From Tichowtungia aerotolerans (GTDB lineage Bacteria > Verrucomicrobiota > Kiritimatiellia > Kiritimatiellales > Tichowtungiaceae): a stretch of 64,000 nucleotides of DNA. The position numbers and the translations under genes are program-made. How positions within the stretch are numbered: position 1 is the stretch's first letter; every line of letters starts with the position of its first letter. The notes under the pieces were generated by a model, which did no database searches, was not told the origin of the DNA, and saw only the letters and a program-made list of their open reading frames with translations. This document shows positions 27,610 through 37,128 of the stretch, piece by piece. Location of the stretch: the NCBI RefSeq assembly GCF_009905215.1, contig NZ_CP047593.1, positions 2,112,900 through 2,176,899 on the forward strand, in the 5' to 3' direction.

Positions 27610-28611
27610 ATGGCAAATCCTGAACATGTAGAGATTCTGAAAAAAGGCATCGATGTGTGGAATCAATGGCGACTCACAACAGATATATATTCGCTAGAAG
27701 CCGATCTTTCTGGGGCTGATTTGAGTGGGTTAAATCTGAATGGTATAGATTTGTCTTATTGTGATTTAGAAAAGGTCGACTTGACACACTCTTCTTTAGA
27801 AAGAGCAACGCTAGAGTGTTCTGAACTTTTTGAAGCCCAGCTTTTGTATGCTAATCTTGCTGGGGCTAATCTTGAAGGTTCAAACTTTTCTGATGCGATT
27901 TTAGCAGGTTCGGTCCTAACCGGAGCCTGTCTTAATAGTGCAAAATTAAGTGGGGCTAATCTCGTTAGAGTTCAGTTGGGAAATGCGAACCTTTGTAATG
28001 CCAGTTTAGATGATTGTAATTTATTTGAAAGCAACCTGTGTTGTGCAGACTTGTCCAATGCAAATATGAAAAAATCTATTTTAGCAAATGCGAACCTAAA
28101 AGATGCGATACTCTCAAATGCAAACCTCGAGAGAGCTGATATTTCTGACGTTCGATTTTCTTTAAGAAAGGGACGGTTTAAAGGGATTAGGTTGGCGGGG
28201 AGTTATGGAGGAGAGCGTTTTAAACGTTATGCTACGCATCAGGCGTTTATCGAGGAGCTGGAGCAATCTAACGAGTGGAATAGGTTTCTCGTTGGAGTGT
28301 GGTTTGTTTTGGCTGATTGTGGTCGTTCTCCGTGGGCGTGGATGGGGTGGTCTATCATTTTCTGCTTGTACTACGCAGGAATCTATCTGGGACTTGGGGT
28401 GGGTGCTTTTGCACTCAATACATCACTGCCGTTCAATTTTGGTAGTGCGCTTTACTACAGCATTGTGACGTTTACGACCCTGGGTTTTGGTGACATTACC
28501 CCAGCAACCGGGCTGGCAGCATTCTATGTGACGTTGGAGGTAATTACCGGGTATGTCATGCTTGGCGGTCTGATTTCATTTATTTTTTCGAAGTTACTGC
28601 CGCGGGGATGA
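27610..28611 (+). CDS. Pentapeptide-repeat / 2-TM K+ channel fusion (second)
   Basis: 333 residues with the same layout as its neighbour: PEHVEILKKGIDVWNQWR, pentapeptides at about 35-180, the linker ATHQAFIEELEQS, the conserved ADCGRSPWAWMGW ahead of TM1, filter TFTTLGFGD at about 287-295, and TM2. The DNA is more AT-rich than the first copy and the proteins are well diverged, so the duplication is old and both copies appear intact. It is followed 55 bp later by the DUF4145-type gene. Confidence 0.85.
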   Translation: MANPEHVEILKKGIDVWNQWRLTTDIYSLEADLSGADLSGLNLNGIDLSYCDLEKVDLTHSSLERATLECSELFEAQLLYANLAGANLEGSNFSDAILAGSVLTGACLNSAKLSGANLVRVQLGNANLCNASLDDCNLFESNLCCADLSNANMKKSILANANLKDAILSNANLERADISDVRFSLRKGRFKGIRLAGSYGGERFKRYATHQAFIEELEQSNEWNRFLVGVWFVLADCGRSPWAWMGWSIIFCLYYAGIYLGLGVGAFALNTSLPFNFGSALYYSIVTFTTLGFGDITPATGLAAFYVTLEVITGYVMLGGLISFIFSKLLPRG

Positions 28612-28666
28612 TATTTCAGCAGTTTGGGTGTTTTTCTGGATTAATAAAAGCCAGATGGGAGGCGCT

Positions 28667-29425
28667 ATGAATCGAGAGATTTTTAAACAATCATTACAAA
28701 AAACGGGTAGCTCACCTTATCCGTGTCCCATCTGCAATAAGGGGCAGCTTCAGGTTGTTAAGGATAGGTTTCACTACGAGGAAACCTCTTTGTCAAAATC
28801 ATTACATGGTCATGAGGCATGGGAGCCTGAGTGGATCAGCTATATCTACAGCTGTTTTTTAAAATGTTCTAACAGTGCATGTGCGGAGATTGTTTCAAGT
28901 ACCGGCAATGGTGAGTTGTGTCGGGGTTGTGGTTATGATGAAAAAGGTTTCCCTGTTGAAATTTATGACCCCGTATTCTCACCAAAATATTTTAACCCAC
29001 CCTTACAGATGTTTCAGGTCGCTATCTCCGCACCTGAACCTGTCCGCAACGAAATTATTATTTCTTTTTCTCACTTTTTTTCTGACCCATCAGCCGCAGC
29101 CATCCATATACGGATAGCTTTAGAACACCTCCTGACTCACTTAAAAATAAAACGGTTCAACCGCCGGTCGGGAAAGCTGCATAGGATTGCCTTACATCAA
29201 CGAATTGACCTGCTTCCTCATAAGTTCAATCATGTTCGGGATTTGTTTTATGCCATCAAATGGCTTGGCAACGCAGGTAGCCATGATACCGAAAGCATAA
29301 CTCAAGATGATATATGCGATGCGTACGAGTTATTGGAAGAGTTATTGTCCGGCCTTTTCCCTCAGAAAAGAATGGCGATAGAACGGCTTGCGAAAAAGAT
29401 AAACAAGAAAAGGGGGCCAAGGTAA
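28667..29425 (+). CDS. DUF4145-type protein with zinc-binding N-terminus
   Basis: 252 residues from ATG 28667 (GGGAGG ribosome-binding site; a GTG 39 nt earlier is in frame). The N-terminal part has Cys pairs CPIC, CSNSAC and CRGC, likely a zinc site. The C-terminal part (about 145-240) matches the DUF4145 pattern: ALEHLLTHLKIKRF, LHQRIDLL, AIKWLGNAGSH, then a DAYELLEELL helix. DUF4145 is often found next to or fused to restriction and other defence proteins. Likely cotranscribed with the two channel genes; convergent with the integrase. Confidence 0.75.
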   Translation: MNREIFKQSLQKTGSSPYPCPICNKGQLQVVKDRFHYEETSLSKSLHGHEAWEPEWISYIYSCFLKCSNSACAEIVSSTGNGELCRGCGYDEKGFPVEIYDPVFSPKYFNPPLQMFQVAISAPEPVRNEIIISFSHFFSDPSAAAIHIRIALEHLLTHLKIKRFNRRSGKLHRIALHQRIDLLPHKFNHVRDLFYAIKWLGNAGSHDTESITQDDICDAYELLEELLSGLFPQKRMAIERLAKKINKKRGPR

Positions 29426-29486
29426 TAGATTGGCCCGCAATGGTAAATTATCGTCCGATTTTTTCACGCAGTCAAAGGCTGAGCAA

Positions 29487-30593
29487 TTACACGTTGGGTG
29501 CAAGTGAAAAATACTTTTCGGCATCCGCCTTACTGGCATTTCCCTTGTAGTGTGCATATAGGATTGAAACATTTCCCCGGTGCGTAAGCAGTGTGGCCGT
29601 TTTCCCGGCATCGCCTTCCAGTGCTACATGGTAAGAGCAGAACGAATGCCGTAGGGCGTTGTGTGGCATCTTGATTTTAGCTTTTGTCTGTAGTTGGGAT
29701 TTGCGCCGATCCCATAGCCGCTTTGTCATAGAGAAGCCTTCCGGTGCGATTTCCTTTGCATGCTCCAACCATTGCCAGAGGTTATCTGGGTGGCCGTCTA
29801 CGAACTGGCGTTGGTTGTTTTTTGCGTTCTGGGCAGTGATCATAATTCCGCGTTGGTCGAACTTGATTTCTTCGGGTTTAATCCGGGCGCATGCGCTGGA
29901 CCGAATTCCGGCGAATGCTTGCAGGGCAAGATAGGCCAAAGCGTCCGGGTAATGTCCTGTAGCTGTTTTGAATAATTTCTCCGTTTGGGAGACGGTCAGG
30001 AATTCCGGTTCTGTTTGAATGACTGTAGGGGCGTGAACGCCTTTGAAAATATTCTCTCGGCAGTATCGCTGGGCTGTGCACCAGTTAAAAAACGATCCGC
30101 AGGCCTTCAGATGGTTTTGGACGGTGACCGGCGCAAAGTTTAATTGAAGAATCCATTGCTGTGCCTGATCTCTGCTGCATTCGCTGACAGCCTGTTTTGG
30201 GAAGCTCCCTGCAAAGCGTGTTAGAATATTCCGGTTGGCCCGGAGCCAGTTTTCATTCCGGCCAAGATTGTATTTTTCATCAAGGAAAGTCTGTACGGCA
30301 TCGGCCACCGGAATTTTTTCGATAGAAATGCTGTTGGCTTTTTCTTCAACGGCCAGCAGAACTTTTTCGGGAGATCCGAGCAGATCTACACAGCGGCGCA
30401 TGATCTGGGCTTCGACGGTGGATATGTTCAGGGCGGCGGCACCTTGTCGCTTTTCTTTTTCCTCCATTTCCTTGAAAAAATCGTTCCGGTCTGACTTTTT
30501 TTCGAAAAACCGGAAGCGGCGTTTCCCGTCTACGGTCCACTTTACACCGAACTTTTTATCTCGGTCTTTCCGTTCGATTTTCTTTACACCCAT
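29487..30593 (-). CDS. Tyrosine recombinase (integrase)
   Basis: Site-specific recombinase, 368 residues from ATG 30593 (AGGA ribosome-binding site; a TTG at 30626 is in frame). It has an arm-binding N-terminus, a SAM-like core-binding domain (about 100-185) and a catalytic domain with Arg in FAGIRSSA, His/Arg in HNALRHSF, His in LLTHRG and the nucleophile Tyr in LYAHYKG. Adjacent to the tRNA-Ser target and reading away from it. It would carry out integration and, with an Xis-like partner, excision. Confidence 0.92.
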   Translation of the reverse strand: MGVKKIERKDRDKKFGVKWTVDGKRRFRFFEKKSDRNDFFKEMEEKEKRQGAAALNISTVEAQIMRRCVDLLGSPEKVLLAVEEKANSISIEKIPVADAVQTFLDEKYNLGRNENWLRANRNILTRFAGSFPKQAVSECSRDQAQQWILQLNFAPVTVQNHLKACGSFFNWCTAQRYCRENIFKGVHAPTVIQTEPEFLTVSQTEKLFKTATGHYPDALAYLALQAFAGIRSSACARIKPEEIKFDQRGIMITAQNAKNNQRQFVDGHPDNLWQWLEHAKEIAPEGFSMTKRLWDRRKSQLQTKAKIKMPHNALRHSFCSYHVALEGDAGKTATLLTHRGNVSILYAHYKGNASKADAEKYFSLAPNV

Positions 30594-30622
30594 GACTGCA
30601 TTCCTGTGGTTGCTGTTTGGTT

Positions 30623-30645
30623 GCAAATTTTACAGGTAAATTTGC
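30623..30645. promoter_or_regulatory. Inverted repeat upstream of integrase
   Basis: GCAAATTT-TACAGGT-AAATTTGC, perfect 8-bp arms, between the integrase start and the att site. Candidate arm-binding site or operator. Confidence 0.45.
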
Positions 30646-30750
30646 GGAATACAGGGGGAATATACGGGAACTTGCGATGAACCAAAAGAACCGTTTAGTT
30701 CAATGTTTACGCATATTTTATAGCGTTTTCGGTTGAGATGGGAAAAATAT

Positions 30751-30840
30751 TGGCGGAGGAGGAGGGATTCGAACCCCCGGTACTCTCGCGAGCACAACGG
30801 TTTTCGAGACCGCCCCATTCAACCACTCTGGCACTCCTCC
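30751..30840 (-). tRNA. tRNA-Ser (anticodon CGA)
   Basis: 90 nt including an encoded CCA. Acceptor GGAGGAG/CTCCTCC, anticodon stem GCGGT/ACCGT with loop CTCGAAA (anticodon CGA, codon UCG), a long class II variable arm as expected for serine, and T-arm GGGGGTTCGAATCCC. Its last 16 bases are the att repeat, so integration leaves the gene intact. Confidence 0.95.
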
Positions 30841-30908
30841 GGCGAAAGACCGTGTAAGATAGATTTTCGGCCGGGTTATGCCAAGATCTTTTCGGGAGCA
30901 GATTTGTT

Positions 30909-31694
30909 TTATGCTGACGGAGCGCTTTGCTGGCGTTTCAGGAATTCCTTTGCCAGTTTCATGTAGGCCATGGATCCCTTGGAGATCGGGGCATACTGAA
31001 TGATCGGTTGGCCATAGCTCGGGGCTTCACTCAGACGAACGCTGCGTGGAATCAGGGTTTCATAAATCACATCGCCGAAATGATTTTGTACTTCGTCGAC
31101 CACCTGCTGAGCCAGATTCGTGCGCAGGTCGCACATGGTCATCACAATGCCTTCAATCCTGAGTTTCGGATTGCCCGCGTCGCGAACCTGATCAATCAGG
31201 CTGAGAATAACACTTAAGCCCTCAAGGGCCAGATATTCGGCCTGCATCGGGATGATGATGCTGTCCGCTGCGTAAAGCGCGTTCATGAACAGAATGCCGA
31301 TGGATGGTGGGCAGTCGAACAGGATGTAGTCATATTCATTCTGGTCGACGATCGGCTGCAGAGCATTTTTGAGGCAGTGCAAATAGTTATCCATCCGTGC
31401 AATGGCTACTTCGCATCCGGCCAGATCGAGCTCTGACGGAATCAGATGCAGTCGCTTTGTTTCGGTGGGCTTGATCAGCGTGCGTACATCGGCTTCGCCA
31501 AGCAGGGCGGAGTAGATGCTGGCGCCTTCTTCCTTATCAATCCCGACGCCGCTGGTGGCATTCGCCTGCGGATCGAGGTCGATCAGCAGAACGTTCTGTT
31601 TCCGTTTGGCAAGGCAGGCAGACAGGCTGACTGCGGTGGTCGTCTTCCCGACGCCGCCCTTCTGGTTCGCGAGTGCAATAACTTTAGTGCTCAT
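30909..31694 (-). CDS. parA: ParA/Soj-type chromosome partition ATPase
   Basis: 261 residues. Deviant Walker A KGGVGKTT at about 11-18, Walker A' LIDLDPQANAT, and switch II motif DCPPSIG. Nearest to chromosomal Soj proteins. It binds DNA and moves ParB-parS complexes. No parB lies beside it; the upstream neighbour is rsmE. Confidence 0.92.
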   Translation of the reverse strand: MSTKVIALANQKGGVGKTTTAVSLSACLAKRKQNVLLIDLDPQANATSGVGIDKEEGASIYSALLGEADVRTLIKPTETKRLHLIPSELDLAGCEVAIARMDNYLHCLKNALQPIVDQNEYDYILFDCPPSIGILFMNALYAADSIIIPMQAEYLALEGLSVILSLIDQVRDAGNPKLRIEGIVMTMCDLRTNLAQQVVDEVQNHFGDVIYETLIPRSVRLSEAPSYGQPIIQYAPISKGSMAYMKLAKEFLKRQQSAPSA

Positions 31695-31700
31695 AGTGTG

Positions 31701-32426
31701 TCAGCATAACTCATAGGACAAAACGCTCAAACCGAAAATGGCGGCGGTTTCAGTTCTTAGAATCTGCTTCCCGAAGGTCACCGGAATGGCTCCGGCTTCA
31801 ACTGCGGCGTTGATTTCTTCTTCGGTAAAGTCGCCCTCGGGCCCGATCAGCAGTGCAGCGGTTTTTACGTTTTCCAAACCTTGGAAGCTTTCCTTGAATG
31901 GACGCGCATTGGGATGCAGCGATCCGATAAATGCCGCGTCGGTTTTTCCAAGCATTGGAAAAACAGCGGGCAGTTTTTTCAATGCCCAAAAATCAGGAAG
32001 CCAAGCGGTTCCGCACTGCTGGGCGGCGTTGCGGATGATTGCCTCTCCGCGGCTGATCATTTTTTCGATTTTTCCTGAGGGCAGGCTGGCGTTTTCGGTA
32101 ACGACCGGCTGGATATTTCGTACGCCGAGCTCGGTGGCTTTCTGGAGAATCATTTCAAACCGGTCCGGTTTACAGACGGCCTGAATCAGCGTGATTTCCA
32201 CTTCAGGAGGCGGGACAAGATCACGTTTTGTGATGCAAACGGTTACTTCCTTTTTTGTAACGGCTTCGACCGTTCCTTCTGCACGGGTTCCCTGTCCGTC
32301 GAACAGCGTCAGCTCCTGGCCCGGTTCTACGCGCAGAACGCGGGCCAGATGGTGTGACTCTTCCGGTGAAAGCGCGACGGTATCGGCTTTGAGCGTGTCA
32401 GGAGTCACAAAGCTGTTGATTCTCAT
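31701..32426 (-). CDS. rsmE: 16S rRNA (uracil-1498-N3)-methyltransferase
   Basis: 241 residues, SPOUT-class knotted methyltransferase. The SAM site is [13 protein letters not shown] and the knot is [13 protein letters not shown]. The N-terminal PUA-like part has [11 protein letters not shown]. Its start overlaps the dnaJ stop by 4 nt. Two copies of the host dyad lie in the gene (31870-31888, 31945-31963). Confidence 0.95.
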   Translation of the reverse strand: MRINSFVTPDTLKADTVALSPEESHHLARVLRVEPGQELTLFDGQGTRAEGTVEAVTKKEVTVCITKRDLVPPPEVEITLIQAVCKPDRFEMILQKATELGVRNIQPVVTENASLPSGKIEKMISRGEAIIRNAAQQCGTAWLPDFWALKKLPAVFPMLGKTDAAFIGSLHPNARPFKESFQGLENVKTAALLIGPEGDFTEEEINAAVEAGAIPVTFGKQILRTETAAIFGLSVLSYELC

Positions 32427-33613
32427 GCGTTTTCTTCCAGTGCGCGCTTGTGTTCGTAGAAGGTTCTGGCGGCTTTGCGCATTTTCTGGGTGAGCGGGAA
32501 GTGTTTGTCGTTGAGCACCTTGATGGCGTCCTCAAATTTTTTCTTATCCTTGCCGCTGAGTCCCTGCGGAATTTCGATCTGCACCAGAATGTGCTGATCG
32601 CCGGTTCCGTAACGGGGGCTGGTGACGCCTTTGCCGCGCATCCGGAAAACTTTTCCGTTTTCGGTTCCGGCCGGAATTTTCAGCGTGGCATTGCCCTGAA
32701 TGGTCGGCACGGATACCTCGCCGCCGAGTGTGGCGATGTGGAAGGGAACCGGGACTTCGCAGATGATGTCGAGGTCGTTGCGTTTGAAAAAGTCGTGTTC
32801 GCGGACGTGCAGAACGATGTACAGGTCGCCGGCCGGTCCTCCGCGTCGACCGCCTTCTCCGCGTCCGGCAACGCGCAGGCGCGATCCGGTTTCGACGCCG
32901 GCCGGGATCTTGACTTCGATATTGCGTTTGTTGCGGAGGAGTCCCTGTCCGTGACATTTGGAGCAGGGTTTTTCGATGACCTCTCCGGATCCGCGACAAG
33001 TGGGGCAGGTTTGGCGGAACTGAACGAATCCGCCGCCGCTGACAACCTGGCCTGCGCCGCCGCAGTCGGGGCAGGTGCGTTTTCCGCTGCCCGGCTCTGC
33101 ACCGCTACCGTTACAGTGTGTACAGGTTTCGTTGACGTTGATACGGATTTCGCGTTTGGAGCCGAGAACGGCTTCTTCAAAGTCGATATCGAGATCGAAG
33201 CGCAGATCCGCGCCCTGCTGAGGCGCGTTGGGATTGCGGCGTGCACCGCCGCCACCGAAGAAATTATCGAAGATGCTTCCGCCGCCGCCGGCGGCACCCA
33301 TAAAGGTGCGCAGGGCTTCTTCGAGGTCAATGCCGCCGCCGAATCCACCTCCGAATCCGCCGCCTCCCCTGCCACCGCGGCCGGGGCCGAATGCCGCGTG
33401 ACCGAACTGGTCGTATTGCTGACGTTTGGCCGGGTCGCTCAGCACTTCGTATGCTTCAGAGACTTCTTTAAATTTTTCTTCGGCGGTTTTGTCTCCGGGA
33501 TTTTTGTCCGGGTGATATTTGACGGCCATCTTGCGGTAGGCTTTTTTGATTTCTTCCGCGGAGGCACCTTTGGCGATGCCGAGCAATTCGTAGTAGTCTT
33601 GTTTATCAGCCAT
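32423..33613 (-). CDS. dnaJ: Chaperone DnaJ
   Basis: Co-chaperone stimulating DnaK. 396 residues: J domain with HPD (YHPDKNPGD), Gly/Phe-rich linker, four zinc motifs ([32 protein letters not shown]) and the C-terminal substrate-binding domains. It overlaps grpE by 1 nt and rsmE by 4 nt. dnaK is not in the window. Confidence 0.97.
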   Translation of the reverse strand: MADKQDYYELLGIAKGASAEEIKKAYRKMAVKYHPDKNPGDKTAEEKFKEVSEAYEVLSDPAKRQQYDQFGHAAFGPGRGGRGGGGFGGGFGGGIDLEEALRTFMGAAGGGGSIFDNFFGGGGARRNPNAPQQGADLRFDLDIDFEEAVLGSKREIRINVNETCTHCNGSGAEPGSGKRTCPDCGGAGQVVSGGGFVQFRQTCPTCRGSGEVIEKPCSKCHGQGLLRNKRNIEVKIPAGVETGSRLRVAGRGEGGRRGGPAGDLYIVLHVREHDFFKRNDLDIICEVPVPFHIATLGGEVSVPTIQGNATLKIPAGTENGKVFRMRGKGVTSPRYGTGDQHILVQIEIPQGLSGKDKKKFEDAIKVLNDKHFPLTQKMRKAARTFYEHKRALEENA

Positions 33614-34176
33614 TATTCAGAGTCCTTTGCTTCGGCCGGTCCGGAGGACACGACCACCTGGGCGGCTCGAAGCAGTTTGTCGCCGAGCATATAGCCGCGG
33701 CGCACCTGTTCGATGACGGTTTCTGACGGTTTGTCAGACGGCATGTGAGTGAGTGCTTCATGCACGTGGGGGTTAAATGCTTCGCCGATTGCTTCCACCG
33801 AAGTGACGTTGAATTTTTCGAGCAGGTCTATCAGCTGGTTGTAGACCATTTTGAATCCTTCAGTAACGGATTTGTCGGCGTGATGGTCTTCAGCGCTCTT
33901 CAGGCCCATTTCGTAGTGGTCGAGAACGGGGAGCAGCTCGAGGAAAAGATCTTCGTTGGCCCGGGTGATCCAGTCGGCGCGTTCGCGGACCTGCCGTTTG
34001 CGGAAGTTATCGAAGTCGGCCTGCAGGCGCATCAGTTGGATACGCAGAGGTTCTTCTTCCTCTTTTTCCTCTTCGATGATTTCCACATCTTCTGCTGGAG
34101 CCTGTTCTTCGGCCGTTTCTTCGGTCGCGACGGCTTCTTCCTGTTCAATCGGTTCGTTCTGTTTTTCTTCGCTCAT
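33613..34176 (-). CDS. grpE: Nucleotide exchange factor GrpE
   Basis: 187 residues. A very acidic N-terminal tail (about 50 residues, mostly Glu), a long coiled-coil helix ([20 protein letters not shown]) and the C-terminal beta domain ([17 protein letters not shown]). It releases ADP from DnaK. First gene of grpE-dnaJ-rsmE. Confidence 0.95.
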   Translation of the reverse strand: MSEEKQNEPIEQEEAVATEETAEEQAPAEDVEIIEEEKEEEEPLRIQLMRLQADFDNFRKRQVRERADWITRANEDLFLELLPVLDHYEMGLKSAEDHHADKSVTEGFKMVYNQLIDLLEKFNVTSVEAIGEAFNPHVHEALTHMPSDKPSETVIEQVRRGYMLGDKLLRAAQVVVSSGPAEAKDSE

Positions 34177-34193
34177 AATCGGATGTCCTCAAA

Positions 34194-34286
34194 TTTTCCA
34201 AGGGCTGGAAGCAGGCTGAGCCTGCGCTCTTTATTTTTTCCAAGGGTTGGAAAAATACCCATATGGTTTTTCCAATGCCTGGAAAA
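34194..34286. repeat. Three copies of the host dyad
   Basis: TTTTCCAA-N3-TTGGAAAA-like dyads at 34194-34212, 34236-34254 and 34268-34286 in the gap between hsp20 and grpE. Confidence 0.8.
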
Positions 34287-34365
34287 ACAATCGGCTGGCG
34301 GAGCTTCCGCCTTCACAAGGTTGGAAACGGTAGGGTTTCGTGCGGTTTTAGTCAATCTTTGCAGG

Positions 34366-34400
34366 CAAAAAGCCGCCCCGGCGTTGACCGGGACGGCGGG
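34366..34400 (-). terminator. Terminator of hsp20
   Basis: On the minus strand GCCGTCCCGG pairs with CCGGGGCGGC (one mismatch) around a short loop and is followed by TTTTT, right after the hsp20 stop. Confidence 0.75.
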
Positions 34401-34406
34401 GTGGGG

Positions 34407-34868
34407 TTATGCAGCTTTGATGTCGATAGTGCGTGCTTTGCTTCTTTCCGGTTCCAGTTTTGGAATGAGGACAGTGAGGATACCTTTTTTGAATGAGGCA
34501 TCGACTTTGTCTGCATCCATGTTGGAGCCGATCTGCAGGGAGCGCTGGAAGTGACCGTAGCTTCGTTCTGAGATGTAGCAGTTTTTCTTTTGGGTCTCTT
34601 CTTCGCGCTTTTTCTCTCCCTTGATAGTGAGGATGTTATCCTGCAGGGTCAGTTCGACATCTTTTTCGTCCATTCCCGGAAGTTCCGCTTCAATGACGAT
34701 TGCGTCTTCTGTTTCGGACACGTCGAAACGCGGCGATACGACTGACGCCTGCGGTTCAATTCCAAATCCCCCGAAGAAATCTTCAAGGAGATCATCAATC
34801 GAACGGTGCAGCAGCCCGCTGTTCCACGGAGCAGGATAGCTGTTGGTTCGTTTAGTTGGCCAGTTCAT
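34407..34868 (-). CDS. Small heat-shock protein (Hsp20/alpha-crystallin)
   Basis: 153 residues from ATG 34868, chosen for the GGAGGTACC ribosome-binding site; the frame is open to 34943. It has the alpha-crystallin core (about 45-140) with 'ELPGMDEKDVELTLQDNILT' and the C-terminal 'KKGILTVLIPK'. ATP-independent holdase. Next to grpE-dnaJ but with its own terminator. Confidence 0.93.
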   Translation of the reverse strand: MNWPTKRTNSYPAPWNSGLLHRSIDDLLEDFFGGFGIEPQASVVSPRFDVSETEDAIVIEAELPGMDEKDVELTLQDNILTIKGEKKREEETQKKNCYISERSYGHFQRSLQIGSNMDADKVDASFKKGILTVLIPKLEPERSKARTIDIKAA

Positions 34869-35054
34869 GTCTGGTACCTCCTTTGTTTTTCTGAAACCCC
34901 GTGTTTCAGATCCTGCCTGAATATATAGCATTGGAGGTGCCAATAAATGTAATGTGTTATTCGGTAGTCGTTTGTGATTTTAGGTGTCGGGCGGGCGGTG
35001 ACATTTTGTCACGCCTTTTCAGGAGGATGTGTGTCAGGAGGTTTCGCTGATTGC

Positions 35055-36512
35055 TCAGTTGATCTTGAGAGCAAACATGGTCATGTCGTCATACTGCTGG
35101 CGGGCGCCGACATAACGGGTCAGCGTGTTCTGGACGGTTCGCAGGAGTGATTCCGGGTTTTGAGGAGAGGCTTTGATCAGTCGGCTCAGGTTTTCGAGGC
35201 CCCACTCTTCGCCTTCTTCATTGAGGGCTTCTGTGATGCCGTCGGTGTAGACGATGATTTCGTCGCCGGATTCGAGCTGGATGGTCATATCTTCGATGAC
35301 TGCATCAAAAACTTCCGGAGAGGTCAGGCCAATGGCGATTCCGGGGGAGTCCAGGGCCTGAAGTTCCCGGTTCCGGTTGCTGCATCCTCGACAGATAAGG
35401 GGGCGCTCATGACCGGCCCGGGCAAACCGCAGTTCCCGGGTCTGGATGTTGAGTGCCATGTAGAGCATGGTGATGAACATGTCTTCCGCCAGGTTGTTGC
35501 TCAGCACGCGGTTCAGCTCGGAGAGCATGCGGGCCGGGCTTTGTTCCTGACCGGCCCGGGTGCGCAGAACCCCCTGACAGACGGCCATCATCATGGCTCC
35601 GCCGATTCCTTTTCCTGAGACATCAGCGATGGCAATGCCAAGGTGTTCTTCGTCGATCTGGATGAGGTCGTAGTAATCGCCGCCGATGTCGTACGCCGGG
35701 AGGTTAAATGCGCTGAGTTGAACGCCGTCTAGATGCGGGAGGGTCTGAGGGAGAAGCGATGCCTGAATCTGCTGAGCGGCATGGAGGTCGCGGTCGAGCT
35801 GCTTTTTGTGCTCCAGGGCATCGCGGAGGCCGGCATAATGAATCGGAACGCAGGCCTGATCGGCCATGGCCTGCAGCAGGTTCAGGTCGCCGGCCGTGAA
35901 CGGAGATCCGTCGATGCGGTTGACCAGCGCTACGACGCCGAGGACTTCATTTCCGAAGCGCATGGGAACAATCAACAGGGAGTGAATCTGGAGAAATGCA
36001 TCCTTATAGGTCGGGACCCGTGCGTCCACCTCGCCGTCTTCGATGATGATGCCGGTGCCGACGGCGGCCGCTGCGCCGACCAGGCCTTCGCCGGAGTTGA
36101 CGGATCGTTCTTTAACGAGTGTTTCGAGGTGCTGGGATTTTGCCAGCAATCGCTCGGTTTTTACGGATTCAGCGTCGTAAAGCGGCGGAAAAATTCCGGA
36201 TACAGCCCGAGCAAAGAGCCGGTCGCGATCTTTATTAAAAAGATAGATGGCCCCGGCTGCGGCTTTGTTGGTTTTGGTTGAGAAGAACAGAATGCGCTTG
36301 AGCAGTGTGTCCATGTCGATTTCTTCAGCATCTGCAAAGACTTCGCCGATTTGGTGGACAAACTCAAAAATGACCTCCCGCTCTTTGCGCATTCTGCGGT
36401 TCTCTTTGCGCAGGGTTTTGCGATTCTGATAGGTGAAACACAAAAAAACGATCAGAGCTACCTCAAATGCAGAGGCAAGCAAGGCAACGATCCAATGTAG
36501 TAATTCGGCCAT
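35055..36512 (-). CDS. GAF/PP2C (RsbU-type) serine phosphatase
   Basis: 485 residues. N-terminal membrane segment (about 6-27), a short coiled coil, a GAF sensor domain (about 55-215) and a SpoIIE/PP2C phosphatase domain (about 255-485) with metal motifs YDIGGDYYD, AIADVSGKGIGGA and IVYTDGITEA. It should dephosphorylate the STAS protein encoded 7 bp upstream. Part of a partner-switching pathway controlling a sigma factor or other output; the anti-sigma kinase is not nearby. Confidence 0.9.
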   Translation of the reverse strand: MAELLHWIVALLASAFEVALIVFLCFTYQNRKTLRKENRRMRKEREVIFEFVHQIGEVFADAEEIDMDTLLKRILFFSTKTNKAAAGAIYLFNKDRDRLFARAVSGIFPPLYDAESVKTERLLAKSQHLETLVKERSVNSGEGLVGAAAAVGTGIIIEDGEVDARVPTYKDAFLQIHSLLIVPMRFGNEVLGVVALVNRIDGSPFTAGDLNLLQAMADQACVPIHYAGLRDALEHKKQLDRDLHAAQQIQASLLPQTLPHLDGVQLSAFNLPAYDIGGDYYDLIQIDEEHLGIAIADVSGKGIGGAMMMAVCQGVLRTRAGQEQSPARMLSELNRVLSNNLAEDMFITMLYMALNIQTRELRFARAGHERPLICRGCSNRNRELQALDSPGIAIGLTSPEVFDAVIEDMTIQLESGDEIIVYTDGITEALNEEGEEWGLENLSRLIKASPQNPESLLRTVQNTLTRYVGARQQYDDMTMFALKIN

Positions 36513-36519
36513 AAACAGA

Positions 36520-37038
36520 TCAATTCAGTCGGTTAACATCTTTTTTGAGCAACTCGATGACGCGTTCAAAGCGTGGTTTGTTTTCTTCGCTGATTTGTGC
36601 CAGCTTCTCGTGAGCGCGAAGGGCTGTTACGGCCAGGTCTTTTTTGGATGCCTGATCAGTCGGAAGAGACTCGGTGTCCTGATCCGGAATATTGTGGCCA
36701 TGTGCGTTATTGTAGAAAGAGAGGACGCGGTCGACTCCCAGGGTGGCCAGCAGATGGGTGTTTTTTTCGGAGAGATTGATCAGTTCCAGAGCTTGTCCTT
36801 TCTGGGTCAATCGCCCGGACAGCCCGGCAAGAACTCCCATGAACGTACTGTCCATCCCGATGCATTGCTTCAGGTCGAGCACGACAAACTCAATGGGTTT
36901 CTTTTCGCAGATTTCCGCGATGAACTGTTTCATTGGTGCTGCGATTTTAAAAGAACCCCGACCGATTACCCGGACAAATAGTTTTCCGTCCGTAATTGCA
37001 GCTTGCAGATCGTCGTTGGGTTGTTCTGTTTCCAGCAT
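36520..37038 (-). CDS. STAS-domain anti-sigma-factor antagonist
   Basis: 172 residues. The STAS domain (about 15-110) has the phosphorylatable Ser in MDSTFMG, as in SpoIIAA/RsbV. A C-terminal helical extension of about 60 residues is unusual for a plain RsbV. Likely substrate of the phosphatase encoded downstream. Confidence 0.85.
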   Translation of the reverse strand: MLETEQPNDDLQAAITDGKLFVRVIGRGSFKIAAPMKQFIAEICEKKPIEFVVLDLKQCIGMDSTFMGVLAGLSGRLTQKGQALELINLSEKNTHLLATLGVDRVLSFYNNAHGHNIPDQDTESLPTDQASKKDLAVTALRAHEKLAQISEENKPRFERVIELLKKDVNRLN

Positions 37039-37128
37039 ATAAAAAAGCTTCCTGACACGTGTTGTTTGCTACTTTCTAAAAATTCTAATCGCCGCTGTCT
37101 GACAGTGCAAATGTTAATAGAGAAAACC

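Noticed and set aside
32450-33694. 414-codon frame opposite dnaJ
   Set aside because: Shadow of dnaJ; its Gly/Ala/Phe composition mirrors the codons of the DnaJ Gly-rich and zinc regions.
34194-34286. Dyads as plain transcription terminators
   Set aside because: No T-run of the right orientation follows most copies, and many copies lie inside coding sequence; kept as a separate repeat family.
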